Source: Mesorhizobium ventifaucium
GTDB lineage: Bacteria; Pseudomonadota; Alphaproteobacteria; Rhizobiales; Rhizobiaceae
Direction of reading: 5' to 3'
DNA length: 64,000 bases
Assembly (NCBI RefSeq): GCF_935822925.1
Contig: NZ_CAKXZS010000022.1
Location: forward strand, 88,301 to 152,300
Positions 35,333-44,120 of the stretch are shown piece by piece (position 1 is the first letter of the stretch; each line of letters starts with the position of its first letter). A program made the position numbers and the translations under genes. Below the pieces are notes generated by a model. The model was given only the letters and a program-made list of their open reading frames with translations. It ran no database searches and was not told the DNA's origin.

Positions 35333-36217
35333 ATGCTCTACGACATCAGGCTCAATCTGCGTTACGATTACGATGCGGCGGCGGGCGGCGGCCGTCATCA
35401 GGTGCGCGTGCTGCCGCCGACGATATCGGGCGTGCAGCGCGTGATCGCCGCTTCGCTGTCGTTCGCGCCGGCGCCGAGCGAACGCTCCGACTTTTCCGAT
35501 TTCTTCGGCAACAATGTCACGTCGATCGCCTTTCGCGATGCCCATGATGCGCTCGACATCAGGATGAGCGCGCGCGTCGCGGTCTCGCGGCCGGAACCCG
35601 GGCTTGACGTGTCGCCCGACATTCGCCGGCTAAGGGAGGAACTCGAAGCGGTGCGGTCGCTGTCGCCTGATACACCGCATCACTTTCTGGCCGCCAGCGA
35701 CCATGCCGGCGTCGACGCTGATATCACGGGATATGCGCGGAGCAGTGCCGGCAGTTCTGTCGTCGGTACCGCCATGAACCTGTGCAACCGCATTCATCGC
35801 GATTTCACCTATGATGGCGAGGCGACCACGGTGCAGACCCGGGCGAGCGATGCCTTCGACCTGAGGCGGGGCGTGTGCCAGGACTTTTCGCATATCATGA
35901 TCGCCGGCCTGCGCGGTCTCGGTATTCCCGCCGGCTATGTCAGCGGCTTCCTGCGCACCATTCCGCCGCGCGGAAAGCCGCGACTGGAAGGGGCCGATGC
36001 TATGCATGCCTGGGTGAAGGTGTGGTGCGGGCGCGACACCGGATGGCAGGAGTTCGATCCGACCAATGGCATGCGGGCAAGCAACGATCACATTACCGTT
36101 GGCTACGGCCGCGACTACTCGGATGTCGCGCCGATCGTCGGCGTCCTGAAGACGACGGGCGGACAGGTCGGCGAGCAAGCAGTCGACGTAATTCCGGTTG
36201 TGCTGGAAAAGGCATGA
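35333..36217 (+). CDS. Transglutaminase-family cysteine protease
   Basis: 294 residues. An N-terminal beta domain (LYDIRLNLRYDYDAAAGGG) precedes the core with C182 (RRGVCQDFSHIMIAG), H225 (DAMHAWVKVW) and D242 (QEFDPTNGMRA). No signal peptide, so probably cytosolic. It is the third gene of the ATP-grasp/alpha-E operon, 25 nt after it. This family tends to act as a protease or amidase on the cluster's product. Confidence 0.9.
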   Translation: MLYDIRLNLRYDYDAAAGGGRHQVRVLPPTISGVQRVIAASLSFAPAPSERSDFSDFFGNNVTSIAFRDAHDALDIRMSARVAVSRPEPGLDVSPDIRRLREELEAVRSLSPDTPHHFLAASDHAGVDADITGYARSSAGSSVVGTAMNLCNRIHRDFTYDGEATTVQTRASDAFDLRRGVCQDFSHIMIAGLRGLGIPAGYVSGFLRTIPPRGKPRLEGADAMHAWVKVWCGRDTGWQEFDPTNGMRASNDHITVGYGRDYSDVAPIVGVLKTTGGQVGEQAVDVIPVVLEKA

Positions 36218-36381
36218 CGGGCAAGCGAGGCCGCAATCGATCTTGAACATCGGCAGAAGGCTGCTTCTCAAACCCGCATGCGGTGAGCCCGGCATCTTTG
36301 TGGAAGCCATGTTTGTGGAAGCAATGGCGGAACCAGCGGCCGATCCGTTGCTTATCTACGGGAAAATTCCGTGGAGAGGAC

Positions 36382-37482
36382 ATGCTGGACAAATCCGGGT
36401 CGTCGCCTGGCCGGTCGGCTAGCAGGAAGATTGCACCAGGGGCGCCGACAAATGGGTCGCAAGCCTCTGCCGATCGAACCTCGCTTACCTACCTCACCGA
36501 TACCGAGCGCGGTATCCGCCGTTTCAGGGCCGGCAGGGGATTCTCATACAAAGGGCCCGACGGGCAGGGTGTCGACGAGGGCACCGTGGCCCGCATCAAG
36601 GCGCTCGCCATCCCGCCGGCGTGGACGGATGTGTGGATCTCGCCGGATGCCAACGGTCACATCCAGGCGACGGGCCGGGACCAGCGCGGACGCAAGCAAT
36701 ATCGCTACCATGCGCTGTGGGCGGAGGAGCGCGATGGCGTCAAATATTCGAGCCTGGTTGCCTTTGCAGAGAGCCTGCCTGAGCTGCGACGCCAGATCGA
36801 CGCCGATCTGCGCCGTCACGGCCTGCCGCTGGAACGCGTCGTCGCCGCTGTGGTCTGGCTGCTCGACAACACGATGATCCGCGTCGGCAATGCCGCCTAC
36901 GCCCGCGACAATAACAGCTTTGGGCTGACCACGCTGCGCGACCGCCATGTCGACATCGAAGGCTCGAGCCTGCGTTTCGCTTTCAAGGGCAAGTCCGGCA
37001 AAGAATGGAAGCTGAAGCTCGTCGATCGCCGGATCGCCAGGATCGTGCGCGGAGCGCAGGATCTGCCGGGCCAAAAACTGTTCCAGTATCTCGACGAGGA
37101 CGGAAGCAGGCGACCGATCCGCTCCGAGGACGTCAACCGCTATATCAGGGAGATGGCAGGGGCCGATTTCAGCTCCAAGCATTTCCGAACCTGGGGCGGC
37201 ACCATCCACGCTGCGTCGCTGTTTGCGCAAACCGAACGACCCGAAAGCCAGGCACAACAGAAGCGGGTGATGAACGGCGTCATCGACAAGGTCGCCGAGC
37301 GGCTGGGCAACACGCGCGCCATCTGCCGTAAATGTTACATCCACCCACAGGTCTTCGAAGCCTGGTCCGAAGGACGGCTGCTCAGCGAAATGGCGGATGT
37401 GAACAAGCGGAAGCGATCGATAGCCGGCCTTGACGACGAAGAAGCCCTCGTTCTGAGATGGCTGAAGGCGCAGCAAAGCTGA
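36382..37482 (+). CDS. DNA topoisomerase IB (poxvirus-like)
   Basis: 366 residues. It relaxes supercoils by a 3'-phosphotyrosine intermediate without ATP. The catalytic tyrosine is Y319 in CRKCYIHPQVFEAW. The supporting residues are in NTMIRVGNAAYARDNNSFGL (first Arg), FKGKSGKEWKL (Lys), and SSKHFRTWGGT (second Arg and neighbouring His). GGAGAGGA precedes the ATG at 36382 by 2-3 nt. An in-frame extension to 36283 was rejected. Confidence 0.92.
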   Translation: MLDKSGSSPGRSASRKIAPGAPTNGSQASADRTSLTYLTDTERGIRRFRAGRGFSYKGPDGQGVDEGTVARIKALAIPPAWTDVWISPDANGHIQATGRDQRGRKQYRYHALWAEERDGVKYSSLVAFAESLPELRRQIDADLRRHGLPLERVVAAVVWLLDNTMIRVGNAAYARDNNSFGLTTLRDRHVDIEGSSLRFAFKGKSGKEWKLKLVDRRIARIVRGAQDLPGQKLFQYLDEDGSRRPIRSEDVNRYIREMAGADFSSKHFRTWGGTIHAASLFAQTERPESQAQQKRVMNGVIDKVAERLGNTRAICRKCYIHPQVFEAWSEGRLLSEMADVNKRKRSIAGLDDEEALVLRWLKAQQS

Positions 37483-37593
37483 ACCGAACAGAGCAGCCAC
37501 AGGCCTTCATCGTGGTATTCGGTAGCAAAAAGCGCGCCTGGACCTGTTCCGTTAGCGGGCATTGAAAAAATCATCCTTCCTGCTATGTTGTCC

Positions 37594-37605
37594 AAAATCG
37601 ATTTT
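37594..37605. promoter_or_regulatory. Palindrome before the toxin-antitoxin genes
   Basis: AAAATCGATTTT (37594-37605) is a perfect 12-bp palindrome 27 nt before a strong ribosome binding site. Ribbon-helix-helix antitoxins bind such sites to repress their own operon. Confidence 0.45.
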
Positions 37606-37705
37606 TGTTAAACGGGAAGGTGAGGCACCTGATGGCGAAGGCAGCTGTGCGTCGCGGCCTCGCCGTGGGCAAGCGGACGAAAACGCTTCCCAAAGCGGCT
37701 GCGAA

Positions 37706-37966
37706 ATGCAGATGCGTCGCCTAGCTAGAATCAATGCCGTCCTGCAGAGGGCGGAAGAATCCGGCCTGCGCGCTGAGAAGAACGGCAGGATTGCGGGACG
37801 GGTGAGTGCCGACCTGATCAAGAAGGCTAAGGCTCGAACCGGATTGACGTCTGATACCGAGCTGGTCGAATTTGCGTTGGCAAATGTAGCCTTGGAAGAC
37901 AATTTCGCCGAGACCTTCAGGAAAACACGGGGAACGGTGGATCCGACGCTGAAGCTCGGATTCTGA
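37706..37966 (+). CDS. Ribbon-helix-helix antitoxin, 5' end possibly frameshifted
   Basis: 86 residues from the first ATG in frame. RIAGRVSADLIKKAKARTGL, then TSDTELVEFALANVAL is a ribbon-helix-helix DNA-binding domain, and the acidic tail (ALEDNFAETFRKTRGTVDPT) would wrap the toxin. This start has no good ribosome binding site. The strong GGGAAGGTGAGG (37614-37625) instead serves an ATG at 37632 in another frame, whose product MAKAAVRRGLAVGKRTK ends after 30 codons (stop 37722-37724). The antitoxin probably once began there, which implies a frameshift. The toxin gene follows 1 nt after the stop. Confidence 0.7.
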   Translation: MQMRRLARINAVLQRAEESGLRAEKNGRIAGRVSADLIKKAKARTGLTSDTELVEFALANVALEDNFAETFRKTRGTVDPTLKLGF

Positions 37967-37967
37967 A

Positions 37968-38540
37968 TTGGCCGATTTCGACTTCGGTGCGGCCGTCAGA
38001 TGGTCGCGACTTGACCCCCAGAAAACTTTAAGCCGCCGGCCCGACAGGGAGCTGCCGATCATCGGTAACCTTGTCGAGGCGGGACAGGAATTGCTGCTGG
38101 ATACCTGTGTTTACCTCGACGGTTTGCAAGGCCGAGCGCCAGAAGCCGTTGCCGACCTCCTCGACATCAGGCAGGTCAATCATTCCACCGTAGCCATCCA
38201 GGAACTGATGCACACGGTTGGCGTCCTTAAGCCGAAGCACCCGGGCACCGCCGAAGCGATGAAGCAGATCGGGACCATGATCGAGGATATGCCGCCGCAT
38301 CGGGTTTTTGCAGCAGATCCCGATGTCCTGGGCCGAGCCGCACTCCTCTCAGGAATGCTGTGTCGCCTGCAAGGCTACAACCATGACTCCAGGTTGCGGG
38401 CACTTCAGGATTGCGTGCTGTTCCTGCAGGCCCAGAAATTGGGATGTAGCGTTCTAACAGGCAACATCAGCGACTTCGATTATTTGCTGCAGCTGATCCC
38501 GACGGGCCGGGTTTTGATGTATCGGCCGATCCAAATATAG
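37968..38540 (+). CDS. PIN-domain (VapC-like) toxin
   Basis: 190 residues, starting at TTG 37968 directly after the antitoxin stop. The PIN acidic residues are D45 (ELLLDTCVYLD), E79 (TVAIQELMHT), D148 (RALQDCVLFLQ) and D169/D171 (LTGNISDFDYL). These coordinate Mg2+ for RNA cleavage. The N-terminal ~35 residues extend beyond a standard VapC (~130 residues). The target RNA is unknown, and the pair may be compromised if the antitoxin is truncated. Confidence 0.8.
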   Translation: MADFDFGAAVRWSRLDPQKTLSRRPDRELPIIGNLVEAGQELLLDTCVYLDGLQGRAPEAVADLLDIRQVNHSTVAIQELMHTVGVLKPKHPGTAEAMKQIGTMIEDMPPHRVFAADPDVLGRAALLSGMLCRLQGYNHDSRLRALQDCVLFLQAQKLGCSVLTGNISDFDYLLQLIPTGRVLMYRPIQI

Positions 38541-38741
38541 CTGCACATCCGGGCTTCTGGCGATGTCGAAATCTGGTGGTCTTTGCTGCGTAATGCCAGA
38601 CTTCAGCGCTCCTCACTCTCCAACTGAGGCGATGGTGAGCCTGGAATGCGCCCCAGAAGTCCGGGCGCGTCCGGCGCCTGGCGGTTGCTACCGAATGGCG
38701 CTTCACTGTGCTCGCAGGACATGATTTTTTTATCGACGTTG

Positions 38742-38768
38742 TGTCGGGATCGGTCCTACTGTTTCGTC
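38742..38768 (+). promoter_or_regulatory. Candidate ECF-sigma promoter of the yciI-sigma operon
   Basis: TGTCGG (38742-38747), a 17-bp spacer and CGTC (38765-38768) match the TGTCGA/CGTC type of promoter that ECF sigma factors linked to DGPF proteins are reported to use. It lies 25 nt before the yciI ATG, as expected for autoregulation by the sigma factor two genes down. Confidence 0.5.
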
Positions 38769-38793
38769 CTTTGACAGAGAAAAGGACGCACCC

Positions 38794-39168
38794 ATGCTCT
38801 ACGCTATCCTCTGCTATGCCTCCGAAGACGTCGTCTGCTCGTGGAGCAAGGAACAGGACGATGCCGTCATGGAAAAACTCCTGGGCGTGCAGGAAAAATA
38901 CGCTCAGGCTGGCCGGCTTGGCCCGGTGGCGCGGCTGCTGCCGACGACCGCTGCGACAACCCTGAGAAAGGTCAAAGGCGAATCGGTCGTCATCGATGGT
39001 CCGTTTGCCGAGACCAAGGAACAGTTCCTCGGCTTCTACACGCTCGAATGCGCCGATCTCGACGAGGCCGTCGATTTCGCGCGCGAGCTTTCAGAGGTCA
39101 ACCCGAGCGGCGGCTCCTACGAAATACGGCCGGTTTCGCTCTTCAGTCCCGCCAAGGTTTCCGCATGA
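38794..39168 (+). CDS. YciI/DGPF-domain protein
   Basis: 124 residues. The DGPF motif (VVIDGPFAETKEQFLGFYTL) that defines the YCII-related family is present, with MLYAILCYASEDVV at the start. Function is unproven. The family is almost always linked to the ECF sigma group seen next door, probably as a small enzyme or sensor. Its stop overlaps the sigma-factor ATG (ATGA). Confidence 0.92.
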   Translation: MLYAILCYASEDVVCSWSKEQDDAVMEKLLGVQEKYAQAGRLGPVARLLPTTAATTLRKVKGESVVIDGPFAETKEQFLGFYTLECADLDEAVDFARELSEVNPSGGSYEIRPVSLFSPAKVSA

Positions 39169-40436
39169 CCGACCTTACCTGGATCAGCACAGCGATCAGC
39201 ACCGCCCGCCCACAGGCGATGGGCGCGCTGTTGCGCTACTTCCGCGATCTCGACGCGGCGGAGGAAGCTTTCCAGGACGCTTGCCTGCGAGCTCTGAAGA
39301 ACTGGCCGACAAACGGCCCGCCGCGCGATCCGGCAGCCTGGCTGATCTTCGTTGGCCGCAACAGCGGCATCGACGCGGTGCGCAAGCGTGCCAAGCAGGC
39401 GCCGCTGCCGGAAGAGCACCAGATCTCCGATCTGGAAGATGCCGAGACCGACATCGCCGAACGGCTGGACGGCGCGCACTACCGCGACGACATATTGCGG
39501 CTGCTGTTCATCTGCTGTCATCCCGACCTGCCGGCGACGCAGCAGATCGCCGTGGCGTTGCGCATCGTTTCAGGCCTGAGCGTCAAGCAGATCGCCCGCG
39601 CCTTTCTCATCGGTGAAAGCGCGATGGAGCAGCGCATCACCCGTGCCAAGGCGCGCATCGCCGATGCCGGCGTGCCGTTCGAGACGCCCGGCGCGGTCGA
39701 GCGCTCCGAGCGGCTCGCCGCGGTCGCCGCCATGGTCTACCTGATCTTCAACGAAGGCTATTCGACCAACAGCGGCGAGGCACCGGCGCGCGCGCCGCTC
39801 TGCGAGGAGGCGATCCGGCTGGCCCGGCTGCTGCTCAGGCTGTTCCAGACCGAGCCGGAGATCATGGGCCTGACGGCGCTCTTGCTTCTCCAGCATGCGC
39901 GTGCGCCGGCGCGTTTCGACGAGAACGGCGAAATCGTGCTGCTCGAAGACCAGAACCGCAGCCTGTGGAGCCGCAAGATGATCGACGAGGGGCTGGCGCT
40001 GGTCGACAAGGCGCTGCGGCACCAGAAGCCCGGTCCCTACCAGGTGCAGGCGGCGATCGCCGCCCTGCATGCGCGCGCGGCAAAGCCCGAGGACACGGAC
40101 TGGAACGAGATCGAGCTGCTCTACAGCCTGCTCGAGCAGATGCAGCCGTCGCCGGTGGTGACGCTCAATCGCGCCGTCGCGGTCGCCAAGGTGCGCGGGC
40201 CGGAAGCCGCACTTGCGATGATCGAGCCGTTGGAACAAAGGCTTTCCGGCTATTTCCATTTCTTCGGCCTCAAGGGTGGCCTGCTGATGCAGCTCGGTCG
40301 TGGCGAGGAGGCGCGCATTGCCTTCGATCGCGCCATTGCGCTTGCCAATACGGCCGCCGAGGCGGCCCATATCCGCATGCATATCGACCGGCTGATGAAG
40401 GAAGGCGCCGTGCGGGGTGCGCAGACAGCGCGCTGA
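39165..40436 (+). CDS. ECF sigma factor of the DGPF-linked group (ECF42-like) with C-terminal TPR-like region
   Basis: 423 residues. Region 2 is ~20-80 (ALLRYFRDLDAAEEAFQDAC, PAAWLIFVGRNSGIDAVRKR) and region 4 is ~125-175 (VALRIVSGLSVKQIARAFLI, SAMEQRITRAKARI). A ~230-residue helical extension (YLIFNEGYSTNSGEA, DWNEIELLYSLLEQM, TLNRAVAVAKVRGPEAALAM, HFFGLKGGLLMQLGRGEEAR) is tetratricopeptide-like. In this group the extension replaces an anti-sigma factor in controlling activity. No anti-sigma gene is nearby. Coupled to yciI by ATGA. Confidence 0.9.
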   Translation: MTDLTWISTAISTARPQAMGALLRYFRDLDAAEEAFQDACLRALKNWPTNGPPRDPAAWLIFVGRNSGIDAVRKRAKQAPLPEEHQISDLEDAETDIAERLDGAHYRDDILRLLFICCHPDLPATQQIAVALRIVSGLSVKQIARAFLIGESAMEQRITRAKARIADAGVPFETPGAVERSERLAAVAAMVYLIFNEGYSTNSGEAPARAPLCEEAIRLARLLLRLFQTEPEIMGLTALLLLQHARAPARFDENGEIVLLEDQNRSLWSRKMIDEGLALVDKALRHQKPGPYQVQAAIAALHARAAKPEDTDWNEIELLYSLLEQMQPSPVVTLNRAVAVAKVRGPEAALAMIEPLEQRLSGYFHFFGLKGGLLMQLGRGEEARIAFDRAIALANTAAEAAHIRMHIDRLMKEGAVRGAQTAR

Positions 40437-40586
40437 GACGACTCGCTGGTTCAACGGTCTGCCTTTGGCTTAGACCATGCCGGGGTGGCGATTTTTCCCT
40501 GAAACGAGTAATGCCACGCCATGACAGCGCCTGATGTGCCGATCGGCGCAGGGACGCCATGGCACAAGGCTTTGACTTTGGTTTTA

Positions 40587-40633
40587 TGCATGTCGTTGTC
40601 CCAAAACCGCTGCGCACTTTTGGGCGGCATTAT
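40587..40633. repeat. Short palindromic intergenic repeat
   Basis: Arms CCCAAAA/TTTTGGG (40600-40606/40618-40624) lie inside a weaker ATGCATG...CATTATG pairing. It resembles the GCATG-type palindromes at 9047 and 14067. The rest of the 225-bp gap shows no gene. Confidence 0.5.
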
Positions 40634-40661
40634 GAGCGACGGGATCTGAAAGGGAAAGAAA

Positions 40662-42173
40662 ATGACGATTGCGAAGGAATCAGCCGGGCTGCTGGCGAAA
40701 CTGGGTGTTGCCGAGGCCGCGCTTTCGGGCGGCGATCTCATTGTGCGCAGCCCGGTGACGGGTGAGCAGATCGCCGCGCTGAAGACGATCTCGCCGGCCG
40801 GCGCGGCAGAGACCATCGACAGGGCGCATAGAGCCTTCCAGACATGGCGGCTGGTGCCGGCACCGAAGCGCGGCGAATTGGTGCGGCTGCTTGCCGAGGA
40901 ACTGCGTACCCACAAGGCCGAGCTTGGCCGGCTGGTGTCGATCGAGGTCGGCAAGATCCCGTCCGAAGGGCTCGGCGAAGTGCAGGAGATGATCGACATC
41001 TGCGATTTCGCCGTCGGCCTCTCCCGGCAATTGTACGGCCTGACCATCGCCACCGAGCGCTCGGGTCATCGCATGATGGAAACCTGGCACCCGCTGGGCG
41101 TCGTCGGCGTGATTTCGGCCTTCAACTTCCCGGTCGCGGTGTGGTCGTGGAACGCCGCGCTGGCGCTGGTCTGCGGCGACGCGGTGGTGTGGAAGCCGTC
41201 GGAAAAGACACCGCTGACGGCGCTCGCCTGCGAGGCGATCTTCAAGCGTGCGGCAGAACGTTTCGGCGATGCTCCGGAAGGCTTGATTTCGGTGCTGATC
41301 GGCGACCGCGCCGTCGGCGAAATTCTGGTCGATCATCCTGATGTGCCGCTGGTCTCGGCCACCGGCTCGACCCGCATGGGCAGGGATGTCGGTCCGCGGC
41401 TGGCGAAACGCTTTGCCCGCGCCGTGCTGGAGCTCGGCGGCAACAATGCCGGCATCGTCTGTCCGACCGCCGATCTCGACATGGCCCTGCGCGCCATTGC
41501 CTTCGGCGCCATGGGCACGGCCGGCCAGCGCTGCACGACGCTCAGGCGCCTGTTCGTCCATGAGAGCGTCTACGACCGACTCGTTCCGCGCCTGAAGAAG
41601 GCCTATGAAAGCGTCTCTGTCGGCAATCCGCTGGAGACATCAGCGCTGGTCGGACCGTTGATCGACAAGGCAGCCTTCGCCAGCATGCAGAATGCGTTGA
41701 AGGAAGCCGCCGCTCAAGGCGGCAAGGTCACCGGCGGCGTGCGGGTCGAGAATGGCCATCCCGACGCCTATTACGTTCGTCCGGCGCTGGTCGAGATGCC
41801 CAAGCAGGTATCGCCGGTGACGGAAGAGACCTTCGCGCCGATCCTCTACGTGATGAAATACTCGGACTTCGACGCCGTGCTCGACGAGCACAATGCGGTC
41901 GGAGCGGGGCTGTCGTCGTCGATCTTCACCCGCGACCTGCAGGAATCCGAACGCTTCCTCAGCGTCGAGGGGTCCGACTGCGGCATCGCCAACGTCAACA
42001 TAGGCACATCGGGGGCCGAGATCGGCGGCGCCTTCGGCGGCGAGAAGGAGACCGGCGGCGGCCGCGAGAGCGGTTCGGACGCCTGGAAGGCTTACATGCG
42101 GCGCGCCACCAACACGGTGAACTATTCCAAGGCGCTGCCGCTGGCCCAAGGCGTATCCTTCGACATCGACTGA
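40662..42173 (+). CDS. Aldehyde dehydrogenase, ALDH7 (aminoadipate-semialdehyde) type
   Basis: 503 residues. The active-site cysteine is C291 (GTAGQRCTTLRRLFVH), the general base E257 (AVLELGGNNAGIVCP) and the NAD loop SATGSTRMGRDVG. GQRCTTLRRLFVH and AFGGEKETGGGRESGSDAWK are features of ALDH7, which oxidises alpha-aminoadipate semialdehyde in lysine breakdown in bacteria and animals. It stands alone, with GGGAAAG before the ATG. Together with glutaryl-CoA dehydrogenase this gives two lysine-catabolism-type enzymes in the window, though not adjacent. Confidence 0.9.
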   Translation: MTIAKESAGLLAKLGVAEAALSGGDLIVRSPVTGEQIAALKTISPAGAAETIDRAHRAFQTWRLVPAPKRGELVRLLAEELRTHKAELGRLVSIEVGKIPSEGLGEVQEMIDICDFAVGLSRQLYGLTIATERSGHRMMETWHPLGVVGVISAFNFPVAVWSWNAALALVCGDAVVWKPSEKTPLTALACEAIFKRAAERFGDAPEGLISVLIGDRAVGEILVDHPDVPLVSATGSTRMGRDVGPRLAKRFARAVLELGGNNAGIVCPTADLDMALRAIAFGAMGTAGQRCTTLRRLFVHESVYDRLVPRLKKAYESVSVGNPLETSALVGPLIDKAAFASMQNALKEAAAQGGKVTGGVRVENGHPDAYYVRPALVEMPKQVSPVTEETFAPILYVMKYSDFDAVLDEHNAVGAGLSSSIFTRDLQESERFLSVEGSDCGIANVNIGTSGAEIGGAFGGEKETGGGRESGSDAWKAYMRRATNTVNYSKALPLAQGVSFDID

Positions 42174-42427
42174 GAACGCTGCTCGTGGCGGCTACGCCAT
42201 AGCTGCCGCAATTTTACCTCGGCCGTCAGCGAACGTCCTGGAGATCCGGAACAGCCTGCGAAAGCTGCATCGATGATGGCGAGCTACGCTGGCTTTTCCC
42301 ATGATCTTGCCATGGCGAAATCTGTGGAGCGACGGTGGCGAGATCGCAGGTCATGCGTGCCTGTTCGTCAGCGGCCAGATCGAAGCTGCCGCGGCCCGTT
42401 CGGCCTTCCGCACGAAAATCACACACA

Positions 42428-42456
42428 TTGACGTTAATTTAACAGCATTGTATGGT
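42428..42456 (+). promoter_or_regulatory. Promoter and operator of the kinase-deoR-dehydrogenase operon
   Basis: TTGACG (42428-42433), 17 bp, TATGGT (42451-42456). The spacer holds GTTAATTTAAC (42433-42443), an 11-bp palindrome. A nearly identical promoter precedes the transporter operon at 46791. Transcription should start near 42463, ~120 nt before the kinase ATG. The rest of the 411-bp gap (42174-42584) shows no gene. Confidence 0.7.
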
Positions 42457-42584
42457 CGATTCCGTTGGTTAGGAATTTCCATCGCTGTGCGGCTGCGCGA
42501 CGGGCAGCTTTCGCCTTTGTCATGCGCAATGCACCACATCCTATTCGCAACCCGTATCGGCAAGCGCTGCGCTGAGAGGTAGCC

Positions 42585-44120
42585 ATGTCCAGCCTGCTGG
42601 GGATCGACAACGGCCTGACGGTGACGAAGGCGGTGATCTTCGATGCCGACGGCTCGCAATTGTCGGTGGCCCGCCGGCGGGTGCCGCAATCGATGCCGCA
42701 TGCGCGCTGGGTCGAACGTGATATGGCCGGTCTCTGGCAGGCGACCGCCGAAGCGATCCGGGAAGCCATTGCCTCGAGCGGCAGGCCGGCTAGCGACATC
42801 AAGGCAGTGGCGGCGACAGCGCATGGCGACGGCCTGTACCTGCTCGACAACGAGCGACGGCCGCTAGGCCCCGGCATATTGTCGCTGGACAGCCGGTCAG
42901 GCGAAATCGTCGACAGATGGTCGCAAGGTTCGGTCTTCGCCGAAGCGCTCGCCCTGACTGGCCAGGTGCCGCACGCTTCCGCACCGTCGTCGCTGCTGGT
43001 TTGGTTGCGCGAGCACGACCCGGAACGCTTCAGCCGGATAGCGCACATATTCGCCTGCAAGGACTGGCTGCGTTTCTGCCTGACCGGCACCATCGGCACT
43101 GACCTCACAGAGGCGAGCACCTCGTTCACCAATATGCGCACACAAGGCTATGGGCCGGAGGCGATGCGCATCTTCGGCCTTGAGGCATTGTTCGAAGCTT
43201 TGTCGCCGGTGGCGCATTCGGCCGATATCGTCGGCTACGTCACCGCCGGTGCAGCGGCACTGAGCGGGCTTGCGAAAGGCACGCCGGTCGCTTGCGGCTT
43301 GCATGATGTCACGGCTTCGGCGCTTGGCATCGGCGGCCACGAGGAGGGCGTGGTCAGCATCGTCGCCGGCACCTACTCGATCAACGAAATCGTCTCCACC
43401 GAGCCGCGCGTCGACCCGCGCTGGTTCTGCCGCAACGCCATCGACCTGGGGCGCTGGAACAATATGTCGATCTCGCCGGCCTCGACGGCGAATTACGACT
43501 GGTTCCTCGATACGCTCTGCCGCCCGGAACAGGATGAAGCAAAAAGGTCCGGCGGCTCGATCCACGAGATGCTGGCGGCAGAGATCGACGTGGCCCTTGG
43601 CAAGCCCTCGACGATCTTGTTCCATCCCTATCTGTTCGGCTCGCCTTACGGCAATGCAGCCAGTGCCAGCTTTCTCGGCCTGCATGGCTGGCATGACCGC
43701 GGCGACATGCTGAAGGCGGTGCTGGAAGGCATCGTCTTCAACCATCGCACTCACGTCGAAGCGCTTCGCGACGGCTTTGCCGTTCGTCAGGTGCGGCTCA
43801 CCGGCGGCGGTTCGCGCAATCCGGCTTTCGCACAGATGTTTGCCGACGTACTCAACGTGCCGGTCATCGTGACGTCGACCGAAGAGGCGGCGGCCTTTGG
43901 CGCGGCGCTTTGTGCCGGCGCCGCCGTCGGCCTGTTTACCACGCCGCAACAGGGTGCGCGCGCCGTCAGCAAGACGAGCCACGAATACCTGCCCGACGCG
44001 GCGCGCAATGCGGTTTTCGAGGAGCGGTTTGCTCTCTATTGCCGCATTGCCGAATCGCTCAAGCCGCAATGGCCGGAGATCGAAAGGCTGGCGGGGCAAA
44101 GCACTGAGGGGGCTGCATGA
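42585..44120 (+). CDS. FGGY-family sugar kinase, L-xylulose-kinase (LyxK)-like
   Basis: 511 residues with the two-domain actin-like FGGY fold: SLLGIDNGLTVTKAVIFDAD (phosphate 1 loop), ARWVERDMAGLWQATAEAIR, ILSLDSRSGEIVDRW, and VRQVRLTGGGSRNPAFAQMF (adenosine site). The spacing of motifs resembles E. coli LyxK more than glycerol or erythritol kinase. It phosphorylates a keto-sugar or polyol. First gene of an operon, coupled to the DeoR gene by ATGA. The substrate is undetermined: erythritol, xylitol-derived xylulose and other pentuloses remain possible. Confidence 0.88.
   Translation: MSSLLGIDNGLTVTKAVIFDADGSQLSVARRRVPQSMPHARWVERDMAGLWQATAEAIREAIASSGRPASDIKAVAATAHGDGLYLLDNERRPLGPGILSLDSRSGEIVDRWSQGSVFAEALALTGQVPHASAPSSLLVWLREHDPERFSRIAHIFACKDWLRFCLTGTIGTDLTEASTSFTNMRTQGYGPEAMRIFGLEALFEALSPVAHSADIVGYVTAGAAALSGLAKGTPVACGLHDVTASALGIGGHEEGVVSIVAGTYSINEIVSTEPRVDPRWFCRNAIDLGRWNNMSISPASTANYDWFLDTLCRPEQDEAKRSGGSIHEMLAAEIDVALGKPSTILFHPYLFGSPYGNAASASFLGLHGWHDRGDMLKAVLEGIVFNHRTHVEALRDGFAVRQVRLTGGGSRNPAFAQMFADVLNVPVIVTSTEEAAAFGAALCAGAAVGLFTTPQQGARAVSKTSHEYLPDAARNAVFEERFALYCRIAESLKPQWPEIERLAGQSTEGAA

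Noticed and set aside
33871..35334. 487-codon minus-strand ORF opposite the ATP-grasp/alpha-E gene
   Set aside because: Shadow frame of a clearly conserved plus-strand protein.
37632..37724. 30-codon ORF MAKAAVRRGLAVGKRTK as an independent small gene
   Set aside because: Better explained as the original antitoxin start cut off by a frameshift, since the strong ribosome binding site belongs to it and the RHH domain lacks one.
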